A stretch of DNA of 64,000 nt from Brasenia schreberi (taxonomy: Eukaryota; Streptophyta; Magnoliopsida; Nymphaeales; Cabombaceae): the NCBI GenBank assembly GCA_036023115.1, contig JAYKKT010000040.1:6111001-6175000 (forward strand), in the 5' to 3' direction. Positions 23,171 to 37,397 of this stretch are shown in pieces. The notes under the pieces are model-generated. The model ran no database searches. It was given only the letters and a program-made list of their open reading frames with translations, and had not been told where the DNA came from. Each line of letters begins with the position of its first letter. The first letter of the stretch is position 1. Position numbers and translations under genes: made by a program.

Positions 23171-25101
23171 CATTTATACTTTGAATCGTAGTTCATACTG
23201 ATTGCATGCTCCCATATACTTCTCCTTTTCTTGTTTAGAGCTGCCATATACTTGTATTTATTCCGTTGTGTTATTGCAAACAAGTCATGTAGAAGCAAAG
23301 CAGCACAATTCCATCCAGGCTGATTTTGAAGTTGGAGATGTTGAGTAGCCAGCCTTGTGGTGAGCTTGCTCGGGTTACTGGTGATGCCTTTCCATGACTC
23401 CCGATGTCATTGTGGCGCATCTTTGCCGAGCCATCCCTCGGGATCACATTTGAAACTGGGGAGTACCACTGTGTGTATATCTGGTGCTGGTGGGGGACGC
23501 CTGCGCAGCCCTGTGAATGAAAAAGGTCGGGTCTGAACGCAGGAACAGCCAAAACCACACTTGTTGCTCTTATCTGTGTAAGCTGTAAAATGATGCTCAT
23601 TCTTATAGGTATTATAACATGATACCAATTTATTGCTATGGTTCCATTATCATTAAGGAAAAACTGATTGTTTTTCACTACTTACCAGCTAGTAATCTTG
23701 ATGATGATACTGATGCAAGAGGGCATCATAATCGCATTAGACGTCATAGTATTTTAGAAGGGTCCTTTGTACCAATTGTGAAATCATGGGTGATTGGGTA
23801 ACGGATCTCCAGGAGAAAATTAGAGGGCGGACCTATGGCCTCGAGTTGGATTCGGATTTTTTGTCCGAGTTAGAACTGAGTGCTGGTTTTTGATCCAGTC
23901 CTACTGGATCCAGGAACGTCATGCACCTCACCCAGTTAAATTAATGACTACTTTTTCCTCAATGGGAGTACGTGAATCTGGACCAAGGACTAATCCCCTC
24001 AGGCCTGATCTAACTTGTTGCGGACAAGCGTTCATGCAATTGTTAGATTTTGGATATTTTCCCAGTTGCACGTAGCAGCATCTGAGTCTAACATGTCCTT
24101 TTAAGCACGTGGATGAAAACATGTTAGAGGCATCCCAGTCTAATATGGCCTTTTAGGTACGTAGATTAAGACATGTCCGAGGCTATTCTGAGATTTTATT
24201 TTTTTATTTTGTTTTCTTAAGTTTATTTTGGTTTCTTAAGGGCTTTTAGTTCTTTCTTCTAAGCAGATGCTAGGTTTTAAAACGCATCTAATCAGGTACG
24301 TCAATCTTGGTTCATGGCTGAAGGTGAATTAGTCTTGCTCCATCATCCAAACGTCACTTCTTGAGTGTTCCAAGTGAGCGAAATCTTGGCGGTAGTCCGC
24401 GAAATTCATATTTCATGTTTTCAGATCGAACGTGCTTCTAAGAAGAAACTACCAAGAGCTCTCCAAGGAAGAAGCCACGATGGGCAAATTTCAAAGGCTG
24501 TGATCTCATGCTATCCTTTGGTTCTTTTTGGTACCGAATCAGTTTTGTAGTGGCTAAACTAGGTACGTTGGGACCCGGAAAGTCCTCAGGACTTGACCAT
24601 TCTGGTTCTAACGGTGTGTGCATGTCACGAGATCTCCTTCGGTGGCTACGGCAATACTCCAAGAATGAGGTAAGAAGAAGAAGGCAGCGGTGGATAATCT
24701 CTCTTCATTATTCTCCTTTCAAAGGTGAAGACCGATTACAATAACCGTATAATACCCAGGAACTGCTTAGCTAAGGCTGGTGCATGATGACTTATTACAT
24801 ATGAAACAGAAAACACGAGAGCAATAAAGAGTGGCGCTAGGCGCCAATGTCGATCATGAAATTGACTCGCGCTACTTAGGCACTCCTTTCAAACTCCTAC
24901 TGCCTACAACCTTTTACTGCCTTCTACTGGATAAGCCCAATAAACCTGAAAATGTGTCCTCCCCTATACAGGTTTTGTTGGCATCCCTATGATCTTCTCT
25001 TCTTCATCAATAAAAATCAATCCATTCTCACAAGAAAGTGTTCGAGGAAAAGGCAAAGAAAGAGAAGGAAGATTATCAGCACAAGCAGAAAAAGTTCAGT
25101 A
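23171..25101. other. E2F 3' flank and intergenic repeats
   Basis: The first about 400 bases probably include the E2F 3' UTR. From about 23640 to 24900 the sequence looks like degenerate retrotransposon DNA, with no recognisable protein. A tandem pair of about 53-bp units (24078-24130 and 24131-24183, each with TCTAA and CCTTTTA) is visible. Confidence 0.4.
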
Positions 25102-25875
25102 ATGCCTGATTCAAAGAAAACGATGGACGTATTGGACGGCTCTAAGATTACGGACCTTGTTCAAAATGAGTTCTTCTTCAACAAGTTCGAAGAGCTTGAT
25201 CAGAACCGTGACGGCAAGCTCTCCGTGAAGGAACTTGTGCCGGCTGTTGCTGATATCGGCGCCGCTCTCGGCCTCCCCGCTCAGGGCTCGTCGTCGAATT
25301 CCGATCATATATACGATGAGGTGGTCACTTACTCCTCACATGAATTAAAGTTTTACCTTGGCCTTTTGTGTGTGTCCTTGTTTAGTGTTGGCTATCCCTA
25401 TACATTGGCTCTAATTTCAGATGGGTTTTACAACTCATAGTCAAAGGAAATATTATGTTTTCAACTGAAATGAAAAAACGGACTGGTGATTTGATTTTCC
25501 TTGGTTAAGTGTTATTGATTGAATCTGCGTTCCTGAACTTCAGAACGGTGCCTTAACACTATTTCGTGATGACTGGGATAAGGTTTTGGGCGAATTCACT
25601 CTAGGAAAAATGGACATGTAGGGAAGTCTGAGTTTAAGGAAGTGCTTTCTGACATCCTACTAAGGGTAGCTGCTGGATTGAAGCGCGATCCAATTGTGAT
25701 TCTTCGGTTAGAAGGCGAAGATCTTCAGGGTTTTGTTGGTGGAGCTCAGTTTGAGGCAGAAGCCTTGAGCATATTTTCAGAAGTTGCAGATGCAAGAGAT
25801 CTTCATGAGTGCCTCAATATGGCTATTAGCAAGCTGACTGTGGAGCATGGAATGCCACCACCATCAGACCCATGG
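25102..25875 (+). pseudogene. EF-hand calcium-binding protein, partial and frameshifted
   Basis: Exon 1 (25102-25320) starts MPDSKKTMDVLDGSK and holds one canonical EF-hand loop, DQNRDGKLSVKE, at about residues 33-44. It ends at a GT donor. Exon 2 (25544-25875) starts NGALTLFRDDWDKVLGEFTLGK and hits TAG at 25619-25621. One base back, the frame continues GKSEFKEVLSDILLRVAAGLKRDP, VILRLEGEDLQGFV and KLTVEHGMPPPSDPW, then a GT donor. The exon layout and sequence match a plant family of two-unit EF-hand proteins in which this block is followed by a further EF-hand unit. Later exons are absent on this strand. A single frameshift and missing 3' exons indicate a pseudogene. A sequencing error could explain the frameshift but not the missing exons. 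Confidence 0.72.
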
Positions 25876-26371
25876 GTAAGCCCTATTTGTATCAAATGTA
25901 TCTTGAATGGTTAAATATAACCCACTCGGACTCGTGATTCGTCTTGACGAAATGCGAACAATTTGAGGGTTTAGCTCTTCTGCGTCTCAACTATTTTGTG
26001 CACAGTGCAGAGGTTAGCTCTTCTGTGTCTCACTATTAAAAGGAAGATCGATTGCTTTGCTCATGAAACAATGCTAAATATTCGGGTTGATCCTTTTCTC
26101 TTCTTTTTCGGTTTCTACCGTGTTTCTTTTGTTCGTCCTCGTTTTCAGTCGGGTATTCACATACTAAACTTAACCACGTAAATTGATTGTAGGAAACCCC
26201 TTGTGGCTTCCTTTATTTTCAGTTTTTTTATTAAATCTTTTCGGTTTCATTACTTTAATATCCCCAATCAGCATGTCTACCTTTTTTCTCGTCCGCAAAA
26301 AATGAAGTGAAGCACAACCATATAAAGACCTTTGGCCATGAGTTAAGGACTAGTTTTTATCATTTGCTTTA

Positions 26372-26546
26372 GAGGGTGTTTGATTGTGAGGGGTCGGAGT
26401 TCCAGTTCCAGTGGCCCACCCCTGGTGTGGGCAGCAGATGGGCCTCGCCGCCTCGTAATGGGTGTTGAGGGCCGTGTTTGATTATGATGGGAAGTGAAAC
26501 TGTAGTTCCAGTTCCATAATCTCAGGCCATGTAATCAAATACTCCC
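26372..26546. mobile_element. Tourist-like MITE (PIF/Harbinger type), 175 bp
   Basis: The left end reads GAGGGTGTTTGATT and the right end AATCAAATACTCCC, an imperfect inverted repeat. TTA stands on both sides (26369-26371 and 26547-26549), the three-base target of PIF/Harbinger elements. The inside has a second copy of the GTGTTTGATTATGA motif and no coding capacity. Confidence 0.6.
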
Positions 26547-27113
26547 TTATGGACATTTGGGGGTTGAAGGTCTGATCTTCTAAGCATGTATGTTGTACAA
26601 ATTCCTGTTAAGTGGAGAACGACTCCGTCTCCTATGCCCATGGGCTTGGGCATTCAGAGGCCTATAAATTATTTTAACCTTTCTCTTAGGGCACTCTTTT
26701 ATTAATCCAGGGAGGTGAATAGCCAACGGTTTCACTGTGTGCTATACATTTTAGCACATAGTTATACCATGGAATATTTTGGTGAAGCCAACACCTCAGA
26801 AAATATTGCACAGTTATAACCCTTACTTTTTTTGTTGAGGCGGATGGAGACGTACAGTTCCAGGCAAACCGGAATCGGCGGTTCCAAACCACTATATATA
26901 TATATAACCGATTGTGTTTGAAAACGTATATAAAACACAAAACTGAAAAGAGTATTTGGGTGGTTATGAAGGAAAAATTATTTTCTACGAAAAACCATAT
27001 AATATGTATAATTCAAGATAGTTATATTATTATATAACTAAAATTTGATACAATAATGAAAGACACTTAATAATGAGAGGATACCAATGGATTATGATTC
27101 AAGACACACACTA

Positions 27114-27184
27114 TCCATGTTTGAGATCACTTAAAGATTTCTACTGTGAACGGTAGAGATTTTTTAAGTGATTTCAAGTATGGA
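27114..27184. repeat. 71-bp fold-back
   Basis: An arm reading TCCATGTTTGAGATCACTTA is followed, after a short loop, by its imperfect reverse complement, TAAGTGATTTCAAGTATGGA. Pairing is roughly 80%. Confidence 0.5.
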
Positions 27185-27484
27185 CAGATGTGCATATGGA
27201 CTATGCTCTCTCTCACTATGTATATATAAATAAAATAGTAAATGCATAATGTTTCTTAATACATAATCTTTCATAAAATCTTTGAGATGAATGATTGAGG
27301 TGATATATAAAATAAAAAAACATTTAATACATATAATACATTGAATATAAGGTATAATAGTATAATACTACTTTCCTACTTTTTAACTAAAATTCTTCAC
27401 CATTAATTATACCAATCATATGGTTGGATGTTTATGAAAGATTATTCATGAAAATATATTATACATTTTTAGTTACCTCTTGTC

Positions 27485-27537
27485 TCTCTATCTCTCTATC
27501 TCTCTATCTATCTATCTATCTATCTATCTATTTATAC

Positions 27538-27571
<34 letters not shown>
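27485..27571. repeat. Compound microsatellite (TCTA)n(CATA)n(TA)n
   Basis: TCTC/TCTA repeats run into TACA repeats and then an uninterrupted TA run. Confidence 0.9.
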
Positions 27572-27574
<3 letters not shown>

Positions 27575-27932
27575 GGTTTCTACATTCCTAGCAATGTATA
27601 CTTTCTGTCTCCGATTAAAAAGATAGAAGCAACCGTGTCTTTATAAAATCAAAAGGATGTTTGAGAAAACAAAAATGACAAACATATTATGGTACTACTC
27701 AAAGTTCACAATATCAAAGGTGCAAGAACTACACAGACACACAGACATACATATATTACTTATTATGTTATATACTTATCAAATCTGAACCAAGCAATTA
27801 AGTAATAGACTTTTGAGATTAAAAACCATGTCAATTTAATATAAATATGGAGATTTTTGCTTTTTGAACCCAATCATTCATATTCTTGATTAAATGATTG
27901 AGATTTGTAAGAACATAACAAACATATTAACT

Positions 27933-28048
<116 letters not shown>

Positions 28049-28191
28049 CATTTCTATATATACATAAAGTGAGAGATTTCTCAACCATAAAGTAGCAATA
28101 AAACCACTACATCTCTAAGCATCTTTTGCTGATTTCAGCATCCACCACTAGTCATTATGGAACAAATCGGTCAGCTGCCACCTTCTTAGTG

Positions 28192-28329
28192 TCATGGAGA
28201 AAGGAAGGTTGATGTATGAGGTTCGTTTATCACAGCATTTGCAGTTACTGTCACCGGGACTTCCCTGTAACTGCAGCATTATGCTGCTGAGGATCTCAAG
28301 CATCAGCTTGTTGAATTCCTCTTGCTCGA
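28192..28329 (-). pseudogene. Inverted C-terminal exon of an EF-hand protein
   Basis: On the minus strand, after an acceptor TTAG, the sequence encodes EQEEFNKLMLEILSSIMLQLQGSP, the characteristic penultimate segment of the same two-unit EF-hand family whose 5' exons lie on the + strand at 25.1-25.9 kb. One extra base then shifts the frame. In the next frame it continues VTVTANAVINEP and ends at TGA (28194-28192), as the family does. The exon therefore belongs to the same gene family in reverse orientation, either through an inversion that split the gene or as a remnant of an inverted paralogue. Confidence 0.6.
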
Positions 28330-28523
28330 CTAACATTCAAGAGAAGTCAAGAAAAAAAGGTTCATTCATTTTAAAAATGGTGTGTTAAACCTGTTCGACT
28401 GCACCGTAAGGGGGCAAACCCACGGCTGGAACTATGACATCCAAAGCTACCGGGAGATAGTCCCTTAAGAGCATTCCCTCTTCGTTCTTCGGTAGGGACA
28501 TCCATGTTGACTCCAGTGTCTAA

Positions 28524-28770
28524 TCGAAATCGATTTAAGCAACCCTCATCCTCTCTCCCTATTTTATATATATACATATATATATACATACATATACATA
28601 TATATATATGTATATATATGTATATTATATGTATATATATGTATACATATATATATGTATATGTATGTACATATATATATGTATATGTATACATATATGT
28701 ATATATAGTATATGTATATATATGTATAATCAAAATCGATTTAAGCAACCCTCATCCTCTCTCCCTATTT

Positions 28771-28801
<31 letters not shown>

Positions 28802-28980
28802 ACATATACATATATATGTATATATATATATATGTACATACATATATATATGTACATACATATATATATATATATATGTATATGTATATATATATATACA
28901 TATACATATATATGTATACATATATGTATATGTATATGTATATATAGTATATGTATATATATGTATATGTATATGTATAT

Positions 28981-29020
<40 letters not shown>

Positions 29021-29030
29021 TGTATATATA
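28524..29030. repeat. AT-rich minisatellite region with a 204-bp duplication
   Basis: A segment starting AATCGATTTAAGCAACCCTC and followed by long TATA/TACATA/TATG runs occurs twice, at about 28524 and about 28728. The apparent reading frames here (Tyr-Ile repeats) are an artefact of the dinucleotide runs. Confidence 0.85.
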
Positions 29031-29908
29031 GAGGAAGTCTTAGTTTCATAATCTTACACAAATATTTTCTCCGTTTAATCTTTGAGATAGATGATAGAGA
29101 TTTAAATCAAATGTATCGTTATAACTATGTACTTGCATTAAAGCAAAGTGATTTGAATCTCCATTGTCATCGGACAATGAAGATATTTGTGTAAGTTTAT
29201 GCACCAAACACCATTATGTACTTGAGCAGTCCTATATATAAAGAATTATAGGATATTGAGTACATGTTTCTCAAAATCGCTCTTGATAGATGATTATGGA
29301 TGACGTCAATAAGGAGTGACTCGCATGATAGTATTCCATATATGACAAATGGGACTAAGCATCGTGCTCAATCGTCCATCAAGAACAATCGGGCAACAAA
29401 GGGCAACTATACTCGAGGACAAAGTGAGAGAAAGAGGAAGTTGCTAGACTATTCATGCTATCAATTCCCATTTTATCTCTCTCTATCTATGTATCTATAT
29501 ATGTGTAATACATAAACACTTTTTGGATGGTTTTGGATCAGATTGTCAAAAAGATATTTTGTACCCTACTTTAAGTGTTCACTGATTATCTAAATCAAAG
29601 CAACAATCACTCTTGCACTATGCTGCATTGTACTTGAGAGCACATAAAATAAATAGCAGTGAGCTAATAATTTAGGACTCAATGTATCTGCAACTGAAAA
29701 ATTAACATGGTGTCGTTCTATCAAGATGAAATCCAATGCCCACAAGCTACTGTTTCTCAATTGAAAGACGAGAAGGTCCCCACAAGCCATTTCATACAAG
29801 TGAAGTGAGCTTTCCACCACAAAATTTGAGGACATCTATAGCTTACAAATATAAGAAATACAAGAAACCACTGTTTAATTTTTCCCTATCGCAAAATTAA
29901 GAAACAAC
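29031..29908. other. No gene recognised
   Basis: Unique-looking, moderately AT-rich sequence with no conserved protein, RNA gene or clear repeat that I can identify. Confidence 0.5.
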
Positions 29909-29919
29909 CCAACTTACAA

Positions 29920-31082
29920 CAACAACAACAACAACAACTAAGCCTTTTCCCATACTAGACGGGGTCGGCTACATGGATTCTTTGTTTCCACAGATCCCTA
30001 TCGTGTGTCATGTTAGCAGTTAACTCCCAATAAGCTAGATCATTCTTTATTGTTTCTTTCCAACACTTTTGTGGTCGTCCTCTACCTCTTTTAATACTTT
30101 CCAAATTTAGTTTTTCTAACCTTCTTACAGGTTCTTCTTTTGATCTTCTTTCTATATGTCCAAACTATCTTAAACGATGTTCTCTCATTTTATCCTCTAT
30201 TGGTGCCACTCCTAATTTGTTTCTAATAAACTCATTATGTATACGGTCTTTTCTTGTATGACCACTCATCCATCTCAACATCACAGACATCTTTTGTACA
30301 TGTTGATGATTAACTGCCCAACACTCAGAACCATAAAACATGACAGGCCTAATTGCTGCTCTATAATATTTACCTTTAATTTTAATGGTATCTTCTTATC
30401 ACAAAGAATACCTTATGCTCCTCTCCATTTTAACCAACCATCATTAATTCTATGTGTAACATCTCCATCAATTCTTCCATCACTTTGAAAAATTGACCCT
30501 AGGTATTTAAAACTTTCCTTTTGGGGAATGCAATGTGTGCCCATTTTAATTTCTATGTCCTCTAAAGTAGCCAAATGATCAAACTTACATTCCATATATT
30601 CTGTCTTTGTTCTACTAAGTCAGAGGCCTTTTCTTTCTAATGTTTCTCTCCATAGTTCCAATTTTCTATTAACTTTTTTCTTAGACTCCTCCACTAATAC
30701 AATATCATCTGCAAATAACATACACCAAGGTACTTCATCTTGAATATGTTTTGTTAACTCATCCATCACCATTATAAATAAGTATGGACTTAAAGTTGAT
30801 CCTTGATGTAACCCAATATTAACTTCAAAGAAGTCTGTCGTTCCTTCATGAGTCCTCACACATGTTTTTGCACCATCATACATGTCTCTTATAAGGTTAA
30901 TATATGTCAATGGGATACCTCTTTTTTCCAAAGTTCTCCAAAGAACCTCCCTCGGTACCCTATCATAAGCTTTTTCTAGATCAATAAATATCATGTGAAG
31001 GTCTTTCTTTTTTGCTCTAAAATGTTCCATAAGACGTCTCAAAAGGTGAATCGCTTCAATAGTAGATCTACCTGACATAAAT
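29920..31082 (-). mobile_element. RTE-type LINE, 5'-truncated, with 11-bp target duplication
   Basis: On the minus strand from 31078 it encodes reverse transcriptase: [30 protein letters not shown] and [13 protein letters not shown], then the catalytic FADD box in [14 protein letters not shown]. It goes on to the C-terminal block SFKYLGSIFQSDGRID and the conserved 3' end with ACAACAACAACA (TTG tail). CCAACTTACAA flanks it at 29909-29919 and 31083-31093. Truncation falls inside the RT domain, so it could not move on its own. The remaining frame has few breaks, so it is one of the younger copies in the window. Confidence 0.92.
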
Positions 31083-31326
31083 CCAACTTACAAATACAAT
31101 AAATTAACAAGAAACAGTGTTCCAAGCACTCAGCAAGTGTGGCACCTAACATCTGCAAATAGCTCCGAACCCAACTAGCAGATCCACATTCAGGCAACTC
31201 GACTCATACGCCTAGGGTGGTTTCAATCGGAGTCGAACCAGCTTAAGAACCGGATAAACCCAGAACCAGAACCAAAGACCACCTGGTTTGGTTCCTATAA
31301 TTTTACTTTTTTAAATAAAATTACCA

Positions 31327-31365
31327 CCCCATCTAGTATGGGAAAAGGCTTAATTGTGTTGTTGT
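31327..31365 (+). mobile_element. RTE LINE, 39-bp 3' stub with 13-bp target duplication
   Basis: Only the last bases of the LINE remain (CATCTAGTATGGGAAAAGGC plus a TTG tail). AATAAAATTACCA flanks both sides perfectly (31314-31326 and 31366-31378). Confidence 0.82.
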
Positions 31366-31403
31366 AATAAAATTACCATCTCTGAACTCAAACCAGTACC
31401 TCT

Positions 31404-33465
<2,062 letters not shown>

Positions 33466-34040
33466 AACAAACAACAACAACTAAGACTTTTCCTATACTA
33501 GACGGGTCAGCTACATGGATTCTTTGTTTCCACATATCCCTATCATGTGTCATGTTAGCAGTTAACTCACAATAAGCTAGATCATTTTTTATTGTTTCTT
33601 TCCAACACTTTTGTGGTCGTCCTCTACCTCTTTTAATACTTTCAAAAACTAGTTTTTCATACCTTCTTATAGGACCTTATTATGTATACAGTCTTTTCTT
33701 GTATGACCACTCATTCATCTCAACATCTTCGTTTCTGTCACATCTTTTGTACATGTTGATGATTAACTGTACAACACTCTAAACCATAAAACATGGTAGG
33801 TCTAATTATTGCTCTATAATATTTACCTTTTAACTTTAATGGCATCTTCGTATCACAAAGAATACTTGATGCTCCTCTCCATTTTAACCGGACAACATTA
33901 ATTTTATGCGTAACATCTCCATCAATTCTTTCATCACTCCGAAAAATTGACCCTAGGTATTTAAAACTTTTCTTTTGGGGAATGCAATGTGCGCTAATTT
34001 TAATTTCTATGTCCTCTAAAATAACACAATGACAAAAATC
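33466..34040 (-). mobile_element. RTE LINE 3' fragment
   Basis: The minus strand encodes [21 protein letters not shown] and [21 protein letters not shown], then the C-terminal motif region with an internal deletion. It ends in the family 3' signature and an ACAACAACAAC tail at 33466-33480. No convincing target duplication was found. Confidence 0.85.
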
Positions 34041-34931
34041 CAGGTTCTCCACCCAAACTAGTCAGACCCGTTTTTATACGAACATGACCCGAAACTGGAA
34101 GTATCAACTGTTGGCGCAAACCCAAAACACGCAATTCATAGAGACAACCCATCCCCGCTTTGTTAGCGGGGATATTTGGGGCGTTGAGCAACGCCAAGTA
34201 AAACAAATTAAGGGCGATTTAACATTCACCAGGGCTGTGCTGAAATTTAGGCTCTGAAAAGTAAATAATAGCGTACAGAATTTGGTCGTACGAATTAGAC
34301 ATATTTTCAAAATATTCTCAACATTATCAATCGTTGACAGAAAAGACCCTTATTTCTTGCCTTGAGAAAAATTCCGCCCTACCTAGTAAGTGTTCTTCAT
34401 TATGTTCTATCAATGCCAAAAGGATGGTTTTACCTTGTCGGTGGCGCCATTTTACTTTTTATCAAAATTAAACTTCTCAATATATTTGGAGAAAATCGTA
34501 TTCCCACTTTCGATCTCATCAGTTTCGACCCGAAACTGGTCAATAATCTATAAGGAATCAGTGCAAAACCAAATTAAAACATGTTTTAATCTAAAACCAA
34601 GTCTTATCGTCCACTAAGTGGAGCTTTAGGTTCCTATTTAATTTTCATAATTTTCTCAATCTGATGGAGGCCATCGATTCTATTCAGCTTCTTTGAGTCT
34701 TTTCCTGCAAAATCCGATTCTCGCAGAAGTGGATTGGACCGTTTTGCAAACAATACGTGAAAACTAGGTTACGAATTTGGAAAAATATCACAAGGCAAAG
34801 AATCTCCAACCTTATTTTGCAAATACTGAATTAACTATATCGTGTATTACAGAAACCCACCTCCACGTGCTTAGGCTCCTTCGTCTCCTATTTTATCTGT
34901 CCACACTCGCACAGGAATGCAGGAAAGACTT
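34041..34931. other. No gene recognised; probable promoter region of the next gene
   Basis: No protein family or repeat is recognisable. The right part precedes the C2H2 gene and presumably holds its promoter, but no clear TATA box could be assigned. Confidence 0.4.
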
Positions 34932-34932
34932 C

Positions 34933-34933
<1 letters not shown>

Positions 34934-34970
<37 letters not shown>
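34934..34970 (+). repeat. (CT)n(AC)n microsatellite immediately before a start codon
   Basis: A CT run of about nine units changes to an AC run of about ten units that ends one base before the ATG at 34972, so it lies in the 5' leader of the C2H2 gene. Confidence 0.9.
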
Positions 34971-34971
34971 C

Positions 34972-36807
34972 ATGAGAGAGACTCCATCTCTCCTGAGACT
35001 CCTCCTTTCCTTCTCCCTTTTCCTCCTCTCCACCTTCATCCTCGCCACACCCACCGCCACCTCGAACCAGCACCAATCACCGGTCACCTCCAAACGCCGA
35101 AAGAAACCACCACCTAATTCACCACTGAAACGTCCATCCTCATGGGAGCTCCTCAAGGGGATTCTCACCTGCAAGCAACTGGATCGCGTTGACGTGCATG
35201 ACCCAACCAAGAAGAAGAAGAAGAATCGGATCCTCCCGACTACGGGTTCGAGACCAACCAAGGGCGGCTACGCCAAGTTGGCCACCTGCTCGTCGCTCTG
35301 CACCATGGACGACGTCGCGGACCCGCACGTCAACAAGCGGGTCGTTCACCGGTCCGATTCCTCCTCCTCGCCCGAGCCCAGCCTCACCGTGGGTTCGGGC
35401 CGGCACGAGCACACCGCTCCACTCGTTGGCAGGAGAATGCCACTCAGGAGGCTGTCCGGGTGCTACGAATGCAGGGCGGTGGTCGATCCCAGCTGCTACC
35501 CATCTACCCGACCCTCCATCTGCTCCTGCCCCGATTGCGGCGAGGTCTTCGTCAAGCCCGACTCACTTGAGGCGCACCAAGCCGTACGCCACGCAGGTAC
35601 TATTGAATAACGATCTTGTGCCTCCTCTTCACTAAACCATATGCCCAACCCTAGCCCTGGCTGCACCCAGCGACCCGAACCCAGGTCACGGCTTTCGACC
35701 TCTGGCTCGACCCAGTTTAAGCCAAATGAGTCGTGCTAGCTCCGTTTGTGGGTCATTTTGTTCAGGTTGTTGCTTAGTTCACGACTAGCCAAGCTTACAT
35801 CTGTAAAAGCTGCTAGGTAAAACTTTGGATTTGTACGTAGACCCATCGAGTTCATTGGCGACATATATATATATATATAACGTTAATTTAATCTTGTCAT
35901 CACTGATGCTGTTCACTTAAGCACGACAGTTGTTTTTGAGGTGAAATGAGTATAATAAAATCGTTCTTCTTTAATTTTTAAATATCCCTTACTTACAATT
36001 GGTTATTTTGCGTTATATACAGTGTCGGAGCTGGGCCAAGACGACTCGGGCAGGAACATAGTGGAGATCATATTCCAATCCAGCTGGTTGAAGGACAGCT
36101 CCATTTGCCGGGTGGATCGGATCCTTAGGGTCCATAACGCTCCAAAGACGATCGCCCGGTTTGAGGGTTATCGAGAAGCCGTCAAGTCGAGGGTCAGCCG
36201 ACTCAATGCGAGGTGTTCGGCCGATGGCAACGAGCTGCTGCGCTTCTACTGCACGACATTCGCCTGCTCAATTGGCACTAGAGGGTCTACTAGTCTATGT
36301 GGATCGGGTCCATGTTGTGGGGTCTGCACCGCGATCCGTCATGGGCTGGGGCCGAAGATAGATGGCGAGAAGGGCCTCTGCACCACGGCTACCAGCGGCA
36401 AAGCGCATGATTGCATGGTGGCCACCAACGAGGAGAAGGCGGCCTCTCAGGGCAGAAGAGCCATGTTGGTCTGCCGGGTAATTGCGGGTCGGGTCTGTAA
36501 AAGAGGGTCCACAATAAAAGAACAAGAAGAGGATGACCGAGACGGAAACGTCTCAGTTAGTCAGCGGTTTGACTCGGTTGCAAGGGCTGTCGGGGTCTAC
36601 TCGAACCTAGAAGAGCTGTGTGTGTTCGATCCAAGGGCCATCCTGCCATGCTTTGTGGTTATTTACAGGATCCAGGATCCATTAGTAGATTATGCGAGGA
36701 ACCATGTTACTAAAGCAGGGGCACCTCGCTTAGCCACAAGAGAGACTAAGTTGGTCACCAGCTCTAAATTAACCGGCCATGGGCAGGAATCGAGGTTTAC
36801 ATTGTAA
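34972..36807 (+). CDS. C2H2 zinc-finger protein with PARP-like C-terminal domain
   Basis: Two exons, 34972-35596 and 36023-36807, joined by a GT-AG intron, give 469 residues. One C2H2 finger, C186-x2-C189-x12-H202-x4-H207 (SCPDCGEVFVKPDSLEAHQA), spans the region just before the junction. Exon 2 gives the block VSELGQDDSGRNIVEIIFQS, then ARFEGYREAVKSR, DGNELLRFYCTTFACSIG, TTATSGKAHD, AMLVCRVIAGRV and VGVYSNLEELCVFDPRAILP. These match a plant-specific family (C2H2-like zinc-finger proteins of the AT1G75710/AT5G54630 type) whose C-terminal part has a PARP-like fold. Its function is not established, and nuclear action is an inference from the finger. The N-terminus has a hydrophobic run (LLRLLLSFSLFLLSTFILA) at about residues 7-25 that looks like a signal peptide and is unexpected for a nuclear protein. 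The start is the first in-frame ATG (CACCATGAG context). The gene appears intact. Confidence 0.88.
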
Positions 36808-37065
36808 GCATGGATCCAAGCAGTTTGTACGCGCAAAGTAGGGTTCGTCGAGAGAGAGAGAGAGAGTCCTTTCTGTAAATATAGAGAACTCCAAGTTATT
36901 CATGAACTCCACCTCTCTGTAGTTATCTATACTATAATGCATTCATTTGTTAAAGTATCACCAAAACCAATTCCAAGAATTTACTTGGGCCAGCCTACAC
37001 ATTCTTAGTCGATCTTCGATGACAGCAGTATTAAACTCTGAAAGAGCAAGATATGCTTCTTAAAG

Positions 37066-37099
<34 letters not shown>

Positions 37100-37275
37100 A
37101 TTAATTTGTGATGCCCGTTCTCTAAGTTCACGCATAAAGGGATGCTCATTTAGTCATCTATCCAAATAGTTAAATAGTTACACTATGATAAACATGTCTC
37201 TCATTTTATCTTCTACCATATTCTGATAGCAAGTGAAACTTAGATCACAAAGGATCAAGTCAATTAGTACACCTT

Positions 37276-37397
<122 letters not shown>

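Noticed and set aside
28371..29061. Long Tyr/Ile-rich reading frames on both strands
   Set aside because: They arise from TATA/TACATA dinucleotide runs, which stay open in several frames at once and do not look like protein.
35189..35635. Alternative frames over the C2H2 gene (148 and 122 codons)
   Set aside because: They are shadows of the GC-rich real exon, which carries the zinc finger and joins in phase to exon 2.
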